DNA of 64,000 bases from Streptomyces galbus. GTDB lineage: Bacteria > Actinomycetota > Actinomycetes > Streptomycetales > Streptomycetaceae. Location of the stretch: contig NZ_SZPR01000010.1 in assembly GCF_005280195.1 (NCBI RefSeq), positions 124,001-188,000 on the forward strand, read 5' to 3'. A model generated the notes under the pieces. The model saw only the letters and a list, made by a program, of their open reading frames with translations. It was not told the DNA's origin and ran no database searches. The position numbers and the translations under genes are program-made. Positions 19,818-27,375 of this stretch are shown one piece after another. The first letter of the stretch is position 1; every line of letters begins with the position of its first letter.

Positions 19818-19841
19818 AACGGTTCAAGAAAAAGAACCGTT
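19818..19841. promoter_or_regulatory. Candidate FurA operator
   Basis: Inverted repeat AACGGTTC (19818-19825), an A-rich 8-base spacer AAGAAAAA, then GAACCGTT (19834-19841). It lies 27 bases before the furA start in an AT-rich patch unusual for this window, where the operon promoter must be. Confidence 0.7.
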
Positions 19842-20100
19842 AAAGATTGGTGCCGTGGCGGGGGGTGCGGAGGGTCTTCCCGGGGGCGGCGGGGGTGGTC
19901 GCGGTGGCGCGGACGTCGGTTCCGGTGGCGCTGCCGGGTGCTTCGGCGACGGCTGGGGGCGGCTGGGGCGAGGGTCGTCTTCGTAGCAGGGGGCGCGGGG
20001 CGGCTCGGGGACGCGCGCCGGGCGGTAGCACGCGGGTCCGACGGCCGACCGCCGCGTGACAGCGCCGCCGTGATGGATGACGGCGTGGTGTGATGGCGGC
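19842..20100. other. Intergenic region before the AraC-type gene
   Basis: No supported gene. The stretch is G-rich on the plus strand (runs such as GGGGGCGGCGGGGGTGG) and separates divergent furA and AraC-type genes. The AraC promoter must lie at its right end, but no clear -10 was found. Confidence 0.5.
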
Positions 20101-20541
20101 GTGAGCCGCGCCGTCGAAGACACCCACCGCCGTATGCTCCGGGCCCGGGACGCCATGGACCGCGCCTACGCGCAGCCCCTCGACGTCCCCGCGCTGGCCC
20201 GGATCGCGCACGTGTCCGAGTCGCACTTCACCCGCACCTTCCGGGCCACCTTCGGCGAGACGCCGCACCGCTACCTGCAACGCCGGCGCGTCGAGCGGGC
20301 GATGTTCCTGCTGCGGGAGACGCACCGCCCGGTCACGGAGATCTGCTTCGAGGTCGGCTTCAGCAGCCCGGGCACGTTCAGCCGGACGTTCCGTGACATC
20401 GTCGGCCGCTCCCCGCGGGCGTACCGCAAGGAGACCGCGGCGGCGAGGTCGGCAGCGGTGCCCGTGCACGTGCCGACGTGCTTCACGATGGCCTGGACGC
20501 GCCCGTCCGACAGCCGCCCCGGGGCGGTCCCCGGCAGCTGA
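20101..20541 (+). CDS. AraC-family regulator, short form
   Basis: A 146-residue protein that is almost only the double helix-turn-helix of AraC: LDVPALARIAHVSESHFTRT (first HTH) and RPVTEICFEVGFSSPGTFSRTF (second HTH), ending RSPRAYRKE. There is no sensor domain, so effector binding must come from the ~35-residue tail or a partner. GTG at 20101 is chosen because homologous short AraC proteins begin just before THRRML. The VOC protein gene follows 90 bases later on the same strand, an arrangement I have seen repeatedly in Streptomyces, which suggests that the regulator controls it. Confidence 0.87.
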   Translation: MSRAVEDTHRRMLRARDAMDRAYAQPLDVPALARIAHVSESHFTRTFRATFGETPHRYLQRRRVERAMFLLRETHRPVTEICFEVGFSSPGTFSRTFRDIVGRSPRAYRKETAAARSAAVPVHVPTCFTMAWTRPSDSRPGAVPGS

Positions 20542-20618
20542 CCCGAGTGCGGCGCCGGACGACTCCCCGCCCTTCCCGACTCGGCGGTTTCGGAGAAGTT
20601 TTCCCCGCCCGGGAGCAC

Positions 20619-20624
20619 TAGCGT
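20619..20624 (+). promoter_or_regulatory. -10 hexamer of the VOC-family gene (leaderless)
   Basis: TAGCGT lies seven bases before the ATG, with no ribosome site between, so the VOC gene appears to have its own leaderless promoter besides any read-through from the AraC-type gene. Confidence 0.5.
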
Positions 20625-20631
20625 GGCGCCC

Positions 20632-21042
20632 ATGTTCACAGGGATCACGCACTCACAGATCTACGTCCTCGACCAGGACGAGGCCCTCGACTTCTACGTG
20701 GGCAAGCTGGGCCTCGAGGTGACCGCCGACGCCGATCTCGGCTTCATGCGCTGGCTGACGGTCGGTGTGCCGGGCCACCCCGAGCGCCAGATTCTGCTGG
20801 AGAAGCCGGGCCCGCCGGCCCTGTCCGAGGAGACGGCCGAGCAGGTCCGCGCACTGCTCACCAAGGGGGCGACCGGCGGCCACCTCATCTTCAGCACGGA
20901 CGACTGCCGCAAGACCTACGAGACGCTGCGCGACCGCGGCGTGGAGTTCACCCAGGAGCCCACCGAGCAGCCGTACGGCATCGACTGCGGCCTGCGCGAC
21001 CCGTTCGGCAACAGCATCCGCTTCACCCAGCCGACGGGCTGA
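20632..21042 (+). CDS. VOC-family (glyoxalase-like) protein
   Basis: A 136-residue vicinal-oxygen-chelate protein with two beta-alpha-beta-beta-beta modules: ITHSQIYVLDQDEALDFYVG, then RWLTVGVPGHPERQILLEKP, and HLIFSTDDCRKTYETLRDRG, YGIDCGLRDPFGNSIRFTQ. Metal ligand candidates are H8 and the glutamates at the ends of each module, but the second-half glutamate (usually E in DPxGN-x-I-x-F-x-E) is missing (RFTQPTG), so it may be a binding protein and not a metalloenzyme. It follows the AraC-type gene on the same strand. Confidence 0.87.
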   Translation: MFTGITHSQIYVLDQDEALDFYVGKLGLEVTADADLGFMRWLTVGVPGHPERQILLEKPGPPALSEETAEQVRALLTKGATGGHLIFSTDDCRKTYETLRDRGVEFTQEPTEQPYGIDCGLRDPFGNSIRFTQPTG

Positions 21043-21050
21043 ACCACGGC

Positions 21051-21069
21051 GCTCCGGCCGTCCCGGAGC
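21051..21069 (+). terminator. Hairpin after the VOC gene
   Basis: GCTCCGG-CCGTC-CCGGAGC, a 7-bp stem with a 5-base loop, starts eight bases after the stop codon. Confidence 0.55.
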
Positions 21070-21188
21070 AGGGCCCGGAACGAGTTGAGGGTGTCCTTCA
21101 GGAGGCGGGCGAGCTTCGCCCGCCTCGTCGACATCCACCGCTCCGGTCGTCGTACCTGACGGACACACAACCGCCTGCCGGCCCGGCT

Positions 21189-21767
21189 CTATGGCTCCCG
21201 CGGGACCGAGCGGGACAGGCGGACCGCTGACACGAGGAAGAAGATGCCGCCGAGCGTGGCGTAGCCGGCGAGGGCCGTCAGCGTGGGGTCGTCCTGGGTG
21301 GCACTGCGGATGAAGCTCGCTCCGGCGAGGACGGAGATGCCGCCGCTGAGGATCATGGCCCACTGGCCGCCCATCGACCGACGTGCCAGGCCCACGAGGA
21401 GCTGGACCAGGCCGGAGACGATCGCCCAGGCGCCCCAGACCCGCAGCACGTCGGCGACGCCCGAGGTGCTCGCGACGGCGACCCCGATCACGGCGAGCAC
21501 GCTGACGGCCATGTTGGCGTACAGGCCCTTGAGCGGCCCGGCGGCACGTGCCGACCTGGCGTCCACCACGGCCGCGGCCACGTCGAACGCCGGGTAGAGG
21601 GCCAGCAGCAGCTTGACCCCGGTGGTGAGTTCGGAGCCGCTCAGGAGCAGGAGCGCCGCCCATGCGAGGGCGAAGACGCAGCGGATGACGTAGAGCCGGC
21701 GAAGTGCGGGCTTCGCTCCGACGGACTCGGCCGAGGCGGGGACGGGAGCGGGGGCTGTGGATGTCAT
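21189..21767 (-). CDS. HdeD/DUF308-like membrane protein
   Basis: A 192-residue integral membrane protein with about six hydrophobic helices (VIRCVFALAWAALLLLSG, LLLALYPAFDVAAAVV, MAVSVLAVIGVAVAS, WGAWAIVSGLVQLLVGLA, AMILSGGISVLAG, YATLGGIFFLVSAV), resembling the DUF308/HdeD fold. It starts at ATG 21767 after a strong GGAGGACC ribosome site. The divergent TetR gene and a perfect operator in its own promoter suggest that TetR represses it. Function unknown; a role in stress at the membrane would be a guess. Confidence 0.78.
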   Translation of the reverse strand: MTSTAPAPVPASAESVGAKPALRRLYVIRCVFALAWAALLLLSGSELTTGVKLLLALYPAFDVAAAVVDARSARAAGPLKGLYANMAVSVLAVIGVAVASTSGVADVLRVWGAWAIVSGLVQLLVGLARRSMGGQWAMILSGGISVLAGASFIRSATQDDPTLTALAGYATLGGIFFLVSAVRLSRSVPREP

Positions 21768-21801
21768 GGGTGGTCCTCCGACGACTGATCGGGCGGTGTG
21801 A

Positions 21802-21823
21802 GTAGAGAGAACGGTCTCTCTAC
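21802..21823. promoter_or_regulatory. TetR operator 1, at the DUF308 gene promoter
   Basis: Perfect inverted repeat GTAGAGAGA-ACGG-TCTCTCTAC, 9-base arms and 4-base spacer, 35 bases before the DUF308 start. It matches the symmetry expected for a TetR dimer. Confidence 0.75.
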
Positions 21824-21860
21824 TTCTTGGCCGCAGCCTGGCACAGCTTCCCCTTCGTGA

Positions 21861-21888
21861 CAAGAGAGAGCGTTCTACCCGCTACGAT
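21861..21888. promoter_or_regulatory. TetR operator 2 and -10 region of the TetR gene
   Basis: CAAGAGAGAGCGTTCTACC repeats the core of operator 1 (GAGAGAACGGTCTC) with a few changes. The TetR gene's -10 hexamer TACGAT (21883-21888) follows, seven bases before ATG 21896, so the second copy is well placed for autoregulation. Confidence 0.6.
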
Positions 21889-21895
21889 GGTCGGC

Positions 21896-22585
21896 ATGAC
21901 GAGGACGGAAGCCGGGGCAGGCACCGGCAGGCGGGTCTCCGAGGCCCGTGAGCGGCTGCTGAGGACCGCCGGACAGCTCTTCTACGCCGAGGGCATCCAC
22001 ACCGTGGGCGTCGACCGCCTGGTCGCCGAGGCGAAGGTCACCAACGCGACCTTCTACCGCCACTTCCGCAGCAAGGAGGACCTCGCGGTCGCCTACCTGG
22101 GAAGCGTCGACCAGGCGATCCGCACCCAGATCGACTCCCTGACGGCCGCGGACGTACCGACCGACGCCATCCTGCGGGGCATCGGCGCATCCCTGGTCGA
22201 GCAGATCCGCTCGCCCGGTTACCGCGGGTGCGCCTTCCTCAACGCGGCAGCGGAGTTCCCCGACCCGGCCCACCCGGTCCACCGCGCCGTCGTACAGCAC
22301 CGCGAGTGGTTCCTGCGGACGATCACGGAACTGTTCGCCGACATCACCCCCGTACAGGCCGATCACGCCGGACGCCACTTCGTCATGCTCCGTGACGGCG
22401 CGATGAGCGCCGGGTACCTCGGCGACCCGGTGGCGGCCGGCGAGACCCTGCTGCGCGGCATCGAGGGGCTGCTGCGAGTCCACATGGCGCGCGGGGCCGA
22501 CGGGAGCACCGCCTCCCCGTCCGGCCACGCCCCCGCGGAGGCCACGCCGGTCCCGGGCGTCGACTGCTCACCGACCGGCGCCTGA
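21896..22585 (+). CDS. TetR-family repressor
   Basis: A 229-residue TetR-family regulator. The DNA-binding part is residues 10-60 (RERLLRTAGQLFYAEGIHTV, AKVTNATFYRHFRSKEDL) and the helical ligand domain follows (GYRGCAFLNAAAEFPDPAHP, typical of the YcdC/AcrR-like group with a small-molecule pocket). The start is placed at ATG 21896, because a TACGAT hexamer seven bases upstream indicates a leaderless message; ATG 21887 is an alternative. Divergent from the DUF308 gene, sharing two similar operators with it. Confidence 0.9.
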   Translation: MTRTEAGAGTGRRVSEARERLLRTAGQLFYAEGIHTVGVDRLVAEAKVTNATFYRHFRSKEDLAVAYLGSVDQAIRTQIDSLTAADVPTDAILRGIGASLVEQIRSPGYRGCAFLNAAAEFPDPAHPVHRAVVQHREWFLRTITELFADITPVQADHAGRHFVMLRDGAMSAGYLGDPVAAGETLLRGIEGLLRVHMARGADGSTASPSGHAPAEATPVPGVDCSPTGA

Positions 22586-22629
22586 CCACGTCCAGCCGTT
22601 CTCCAGCCGGCCAGCCCTCCGCCATCTAG

Positions 22630-22664
22630 CTATGTTGACATAGGTATCCGGCCGTACCTAAGCT
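22630..22664 (+). promoter_or_regulatory. marR promoter with overlapping palindrome
   Basis: TTGACA (22635-22640), 18-base spacer, TAAGCT (22659-22664), then seven bases to the ATG: a near-consensus, leaderless promoter. The inverted repeat CTATGT-TG-ACATAG (22630-22643) covers the -35, placing a MarR dimer where it would block polymerase. Confidence 0.75.
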
Positions 22665-22671
22665 CGCCGTC

Positions 22672-23169
22672 ATGCCCCCGCACAGCGCGTCCGCGCAGGA
22701 CCTCGACCGCGTGGCCGCCGGCCTCGTGGCGTGCCTGCCTGCGCTGGGGCGGGCCCTGGAGCGGCAGGTGGATCTGGTGTATCCGCACCCCAAGCCCTCC
22801 GAGGCCCAGCTCGCGCTGCTCCGGCACGTCGGCGACCACGACGGGGTGACCGTCCGGGCGGCGGCCGAGGCGCTGCTGATGAAGCCCAACAACGTCAGCG
22901 CCCTGGTCACCCAGCTCACCGAGCAGGGTCTGCTGGAGCGCCGGCAGGACGCCTCCGACAAGCGCGTCGCCCACCTGCACCTCACGCCGGTCGCCCGGCA
23001 GCGCCTCGGCGAGGTCAGGCAGTTGATGGCCGGCCACCTGACGGGTGCGCTGCGCGCCCTGACGGAGGGCGAGCTGGACGCCCTCGGCTCCGCGCTGGGC
23101 GCGTTGAACGCGCTGGGCCGGCACCTGCCCGCCGCCCCCGCCGTCACCACCCCCACCGCCGCTCACTGA
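22672..23169 (+). CDS. MarR-family regulator
   Basis: A 165-residue MarR protein. The winged helix is residues 40-110 (EAQLALLRHVGDHDGVTVRA, LLMKPNNVSALVTQLTEQGL, then the wing RRQDASDKRVAHLHLTP). An Ala/Pro-rich C-terminus follows. The 216-base gap to the exporter gene, on the same strand, makes an autoregulated drug-efflux operon the natural reading. Ligands of such regulators are usually aromatic toxins, but this one is unknown. Confidence 0.9.
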   Translation: MPPHSASAQDLDRVAAGLVACLPALGRALERQVDLVYPHPKPSEAQLALLRHVGDHDGVTVRAAAEALLMKPNNVSALVTQLTEQGLLERRQDASDKRVAHLHLTPVARQRLGEVRQLMAGHLTGALRALTEGELDALGSALGALNALGRHLPAAPAVTTPTAAH

Positions 23170-23235
23170 GCGCGGCGCCGGGCCCGTCGTAGGGCCCGGG
23201 GGCGGTGCGTGCGGCCCCGCGGTCGCCTCCCCACG

Positions 23236-23267
23236 TTCCCCCTCTCCCCCTCTCTCCCTCTTCCCCT
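23236..23267 (+). other. Uninterrupted pyrimidine tract between marR and the exporter gene
   Basis: Thirty-two consecutive C or T bases in the 216-base gap between marR and the MFS gene. The tract has no A or G and no hairpin. A Rho loading site or translation-control element is possible; nothing else is seen in the gap. Confidence 0.6.
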
Positions 23268-23385
23268 GTTCCGGCCCCTCCGGCGTCGGCGATGCGTCGT
23301 CGTGCGCGCCCCCTGTGGCGCGCCGGTCCGCCGTCGCCCGCCGGCCGGTCCCGGGCAGGCGCACGTACGAAGGACAGGCACTTCC

Positions 23386-24987
23386 ATGCCCTCCGTGGAC
23401 ATCCACTCCTCCACGCCGGCGGCCTCCGTCGCCGCTCCCCCGGACCAGCCCCGCGGCCTGCGGGCCAACCCCTGGCTGACGCTGATCGCCGTCGCGTTCG
23501 GCCTCTTCATGGTCGGTCTCGACGGTTCGGTCGTCTCCATCGCCAACCCCGAGATCGGCCGCGACCTGGGCGCGTCCACCGCCGACCTCCAGTGGGTCAC
23601 CAACTCCTATCTGCTGGCGCTGGCCGCCGCACTCATCCTCGGCGGCAAGCTGGGTGACCGGTTCGGGCGCCGGACGTTCTACCTGGTCGGCGTCGCCGGG
23701 TTCGCCGTGGCGTCCGTCGCCATCGGGCTGAGCGGGTCCATCACGGGCGTCATCGCCTTCCGCGCGGTGCAGGGCTTCTTCGGCGCGCTGCTGATGCCCA
23801 ACACCCTCGGTCTGCTGCGGGCGGTGTTCCCGCCGCGCAAGTTCGGCATGGCGGTCGGCATCTGGGCCATGGTCTCCTCCGTCTCCACCGCCCTCGGTCC
23901 GATCGTGGGCGGGCTGCTGGTGCAGCACGTCGACTGGGAGTCGGTCTTCTTCATCAACGCGCCCATCGCCGTCGCCGCACTGGTCTTCAGCGCCCTCGTG
24001 CTGCCGCAGAGCAGGAACACCGCGGCCCGGGGCGAGAGGTTCGACCTCGCCGGGGTCGTGCTGCTGGCGGCGGGGCTGCTCGCCGTCGTGTTCGGCGTGG
24101 TCAAGGGCGAGACCTGGGGCTGGACCTCGGGCGGCACCCTGGGTGCCATCGGGGCGGGCGTGCTGGTGCTGGTGGCCTTCGGCCTGTACGAGAGCCGGGT
24201 GGCCGCCGCTCCCCTGCTGCCGACGCGCCTGTTCCGCAACCCGGCGCTGACCATCGGCACCGTCATCACCGCGCTGAACTTCTTCGTGCTGCTCGGTGTG
24301 ATCTTCTTCGTGATGCTCTACCTGCAGAACGTGCGCGGGTTCTCCCCGGTCGAGGCCGGGGTGCGCACCCTGCCGCTGAGCCTGGCCTCGGTGGTGGCCT
24401 CGCCGCTGGGCGCGGCCCTCACCGAGCGGTTCGGGCCGCGGTTCACCATGCCGCTCGGCATGGCGCTGCAGGCGGTGGCCTGCTTCGTGATGCTCGGCTG
24501 GGCCGCCGACTCGTCGTACGCCCTGATGTGGCCGCCGTTCATCGCGCTCGGGCTGGGCGTGGGCATGGTGATGTCGTCGTCCTCCGATGCCATCGTGGGC
24601 AACGCGCCCGTCCGGGACGGCGGTGTGGCGGGCGGTCTGCAGGCGACGGCCCTGCAGGTCGGCGGCGCGCTCGGCACGTCGGTGCTGGTGTCGCTCATCG
24701 GCAGCCGGGTCGGCTCCACCCTCACCGGCGAACTGACCTCCGCCGGGGTGCCCGCCGACGCGGCGGCGGGGCTCGGCGAGGCGAAGGACGCCGTGGCGAT
24801 GGGTGTCGCGCCCGTCCCGGACGCCCTGCCCGCACAGCTGCGGACAGCGGTCGTCGAGGGCAGCCACCAGGCGTTCATGAACGGTGTGCACACCTCCGTG
24901 CTGGTCGCGGGCGTGCTGTGCGTGCTGGGCGCGCTGGTCGCCGCGGTCGGCGTGCGCCGGGCTCCCGGGGCGGCCGCCGAAGGGTGA
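23386..24987 (+). CDS. MFS exporter, DHA2/EmrB type
   Basis: A 533-residue transporter with 14 predicted helices, belonging to the DHA2 drug:H+ antiporters. Motif A is GGKLGDRFGRR after helix 2, and the motif C-type stretch is SSVSTALGPIVGGLLV in helix 5. The start is ATG 23386, with AAGGA 13 bases upstream, so spacing is loose. It follows marR in the same direction. The last loop carries an acidic patch (GEAKDAVAMGVAPVPDALP) common in actinobacterial members. Substrate unknown. Confidence 0.92.
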   Translation: MPSVDIHSSTPAASVAAPPDQPRGLRANPWLTLIAVAFGLFMVGLDGSVVSIANPEIGRDLGASTADLQWVTNSYLLALAAALILGGKLGDRFGRRTFYLVGVAGFAVASVAIGLSGSITGVIAFRAVQGFFGALLMPNTLGLLRAVFPPRKFGMAVGIWAMVSSVSTALGPIVGGLLVQHVDWESVFFINAPIAVAALVFSALVLPQSRNTAARGERFDLAGVVLLAAGLLAVVFGVVKGETWGWTSGGTLGAIGAGVLVLVAFGLYESRVAAAPLLPTRLFRNPALTIGTVITALNFFVLLGVIFFVMLYLQNVRGFSPVEAGVRTLPLSLASVVASPLGAALTERFGPRFTMPLGMALQAVACFVMLGWAADSSYALMWPPFIALGLGVGMVMSSSSDAIVGNAPVRDGGVAGGLQATALQVGGALGTSVLVSLIGSRVGSTLTGELTSAGVPADAAAGLGEAKDAVAMGVAPVPDALPAQLRTAVVEGSHQAFMNGVHTSVLVAGVLCVLGALVAAVGVRRAPGAAAEG

Positions 24988-24994
24988 CCGCGGA

Positions 24995-25012
24995 CGGGGC
25001 CCGCCCGCCCCG
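24995..25012 (+). terminator. Hairpin after the MFS exporter gene
   Basis: CGGGGC-CCGCCC-GCCCCG, a 6-bp stem and 6-base loop, followed by GGGGGCGTTTCCTT, which gives a short T-rich end eight bases after the stem. Confidence 0.5.
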
Positions 25013-25143
25013 GGGGCGTTTCCTTCAGCAGGCCCCCCGGTGTGATCGCTCGACGCCGTACCCACCCGCGCGCGCCCCCGGCGGAATCGCACGCGACGCT
25101 CCCCCCACCCGACGGTGTTCCCCCTGGATGGTTCCCGACGGAC

Positions 25144-25172
25144 GTGACCTTCGCCGTCACAAGGTCGATACT
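25144..25172 (+). promoter_or_regulatory. Candidate dhaK promoter and operator
   Basis: Inverted repeat GTGAC-CTTCGCC-GTCAC (25144-25160) sits just before a -10-like GATACT (25167-25172), 115 bases before dhaK, in a 299-base gap that otherwise holds nothing recognisable. The spacing does not match a Crp site. Confidence 0.4.
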
Positions 25173-25286
25173 TCCTCCAGGGGGTCACCCGTCCCCGACC
25201 GTCCGCCGCACCCACGACCACCCCCTCCCCCGACCGGCCGCGAGGCAGGCCGGAGGGCCACCCGCCCAGCCCCCTCGGAGGTACTC

Positions 25287-26279
25287 ATGAGGATGCTCAT
25301 CAACGTTCCCGAGACCGTGGTCGCCGACGCGTTGCGGGGCATGGCGGCCGCCCATCCGGAACTGACCGTGGACGTGGACAACCGCGTGGTCGTACGGCGG
25401 GACGCGCCGGTCGCCGGGAAAGTGGCCCTGGTCTCCGGAGGCGGCTCGGGGCACGAGCCGCTGCACGGCGGCTTCGTCGGGCCCGGCATGCTGTCGGCGG
25501 CCTGTCCCGGCGAGGTGTTCACCTCCCCCGTGCCCGACCAGATGGTGCGGGCCGCGGCGGCCGTGGACAGCGGTGCCGGGGTGCTGTTCGTCATCAAGAA
25601 CTACACCGGCGACGTGCTGAACTTCGAGATGGCCGCCGAGCTGGCCGAGGACGAGGGCATCCAGGTCGCCAAGGTGCTCGTCGACGACGACGTGGCGGTC
25701 ACCGACAGCCTGTACACGGCCGGGCGGCGCGGTACGGGAGCCACCCTCTTCGTCGAGAAGATCGCCGGGGCCGCGGCCGACGAGGGACAGCCGCTGGAGC
25801 GGGTCGAGGCGGTGGCCCGGCAGGTCAACGAGAACTCCCGCAGCTTCGGCGTCGCCCTGAGCGCCTGCACCACGCCCGCCAAGGGCGGCCCGACGTTCGA
25901 CCTGCCCGAGGGCGAGCTGGAGTTCGGTGTCGGCATCCACGGCGAGCCGGGGCGCGAGCGGCGGCCGATGATGACCTCGCGGGAGATCGCCGACGCCGCC
26001 GTGCAGGCGATCCTCGACGACATGACGCCCCGCAACCCCGTCCTGGTGCTCGTCAACGGCATGGGCGCGACCCCGCTGCTGGAGCTGTACGGCTTCAACG
26101 CCGAGGTGCAGCGGGTGCTCACCGAGCGCGGGGTGGCCGTCGCCCGTACGCTCGTCGGCAACTACGTGACCTCCCTCGACATGGCCGGCGCGTCCGTCAC
26201 CCTGTGCCAGGTCGACGAGGAGCTGCTGCGGCTCTGGGACGCCCCGGTGAGCACGCCCGGGCTGCGCTGGGGCCGGTGA
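25287..26279 (+). CDS. dhaK: Dihydroxyacetone kinase, DhaK subunit
   Basis: The 330-residue substrate-binding subunit of PTS-dependent dihydroxyacetone kinase. The catalytic histidine that binds dihydroxyacetone covalently is in VGIHGEPGRERR. The GSGHEPLHGGFVG and KNYTGDVLNFEMAAE motifs are conserved. The ATG at 25287 has CGGAGGTACTC in front. First gene of dhaKLM. It takes phosphate from DhaL-ADP and makes dihydroxyacetone phosphate, an entry into glycolysis. Confidence 0.95.
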   Translation: MRMLINVPETVVADALRGMAAAHPELTVDVDNRVVVRRDAPVAGKVALVSGGGSGHEPLHGGFVGPGMLSAACPGEVFTSPVPDQMVRAAAAVDSGAGVLFVIKNYTGDVLNFEMAAELAEDEGIQVAKVLVDDDVAVTDSLYTAGRRGTGATLFVEKIAGAAADEGQPLERVEAVARQVNENSRSFGVALSACTTPAKGGPTFDLPEGELEFGVGIHGEPGRERRPMMTSREIADAAVQAILDDMTPRNPVLVLVNGMGATPLLELYGFNAEVQRVLTERGVAVARTLVGNYVTSLDMAGASVTLCQVDEELLRLWDAPVSTPGLRWGR

Positions 26280-26341
26280 GGGCCCCGGCCCGCCACCGCA
26301 CCGACCCGCACCCGTACGCACCCGACACGCAAGGAGACACC

Positions 26342-26947
26342 GTGCTGGACGCCGACTTCTTCCGCCGTTGGATGACGGCCACCTCCGCGTCCGTCGACCG
26401 CGAGGCGGAGCGGCTCACCGCCCTCGACTCGCCCATCGGCGACGCCGACCACGGCAGCAACCTGCGGCGCGGCTTCGCCGCGGTCACCGCGGCGCTGGAG
26501 AAGGAGGCCCCGCGCACACCGGGCGCCGTCCTGATCCTCGCCGGGCGCCAGCTCATCTCGACGGTCGGCGGCGCGTCCGGGCCGCTGTACGGCACGCTGC
26601 TGCGCCGCACCGGCAAGGCGCTCGGCGACGCGCCCGAGGTCGGCCCCGAGCAGTTGGCGGAGGCGCTGCGCGCGGGCGTGGACGCCGTGATGCAGCTCGG
26701 CGGTGCCGCGCCGGGCGACAAGACCATGATCGACGCGCTGGTCCCGGCGGTCGACGCCCTCGCGGACGGGTTCGGCGCCGCCCGGGCCGCCGCCGAGCAG
26801 GGCGCCGAGGCCACCACGCCGCTGCAGGCCCGCAAGGGGCGGGCCAGCTACCTCGGCGAGCGCAGCATCGGGCACCAGGACCCAGGGGCCACCTCGGCGG
26901 CCCTGCTGATCGCCGCGCTCGTTGACGCCGGCACGGACGGGGAGTGA
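26342..26947 (+). CDS. dhaL: Dihydroxyacetone kinase, DhaL subunit
   Basis: The 201-residue ADP-binding subunit. The magnesium-binding aspartates are in DSPIGDADHGSNL near residue 30. The nucleotide loops STVGGASGPLYGTLL and GAAPGDKTMIDALVPA follow, and the lid end GERSIGHQDPGATS. The start is GTG 26342 after AAGGAGACACC, 62 bases behind dhaK. DhaL keeps its ADP and is rephosphorylated by DhaM. Confidence 0.95.
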   Translation: MLDADFFRRWMTATSASVDREAERLTALDSPIGDADHGSNLRRGFAAVTAALEKEAPRTPGAVLILAGRQLISTVGGASGPLYGTLLRRTGKALGDAPEVGPEQLAEALRAGVDAVMQLGGAAPGDKTMIDALVPAVDALADGFGAARAAAEQGAEATTPLQARKGRASYLGERSIGHQDPGATSAALLIAALVDAGTDGE

Positions 26948-26955
26948 GGGCCGCC

Positions 26956-27366
26956 ATGAGCGACGACAGGCTGGTCGGCATCGTCCTCGTCTCGCACAGC
27001 GCGGCCGTGGCGGAGTCCGTGGCCGAGCTGGCCCGGGGGCTGACGGGCGGCGGCCCCGACGTCCCGGTCGCCGCGGCCGGCGGCACCGAGGGCGGCAGCC
27101 TCGGCACCAGTGCCGAGCTGATCGCGGCGGCCGCCGCCGCGGTGGACCGGGGCGCGGGGATCGCCGTCCTCACGGACCTCGGCAGCGCCGTCCTGACCGT
27201 GAAGGCGCTGCTCGCGGAGGGCGACGAGCTGCCCGGCGACACGCGGCTGGTCGACGCTCCGTTCGTCGAGGGCGCGGTCGCCGCGGTCGTCACGGCGGCC
27301 ACCGGCGCCGACCTGGACGCGGTGGAGGCGGCGGCCGCGGAGGCGTATACCTACCGCAAGACCTGA
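26956..27366 (+). CDS. dhaM: Dihydroxyacetone kinase, DhaM phosphotransferase subunit
   Basis: A 136-residue protein made only of the mannose-type EIIA domain (GIVLVSHSAAVAESV holds the phosphorylated histidine; later TDLGSAVLTVKALL). The longer Gram-negative DhaM also has HPr and EI domains, absent here, so phosphate must come from the cell's general PTS proteins. ATG 26956 (MSDDRLVG) is preferred; GTG 26944 would overlap the dhaL stop by four bases. Last gene of dhaKLM, only nine bases from the convergent chitosanase stop. Confidence 0.92.
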   Translation: MSDDRLVGIVLVSHSAAVAESVAELARGLTGGGPDVPVAAAGGTEGGSLGTSAELIAAAAAAVDRGAGIAVLTDLGSAVLTVKALLAEGDELPGDTRLVDAPFVEGAVAAVVTAATGADLDAVEAAAAEAYTYRKT

Positions 27367-27375
27367 GGGGGTCGG

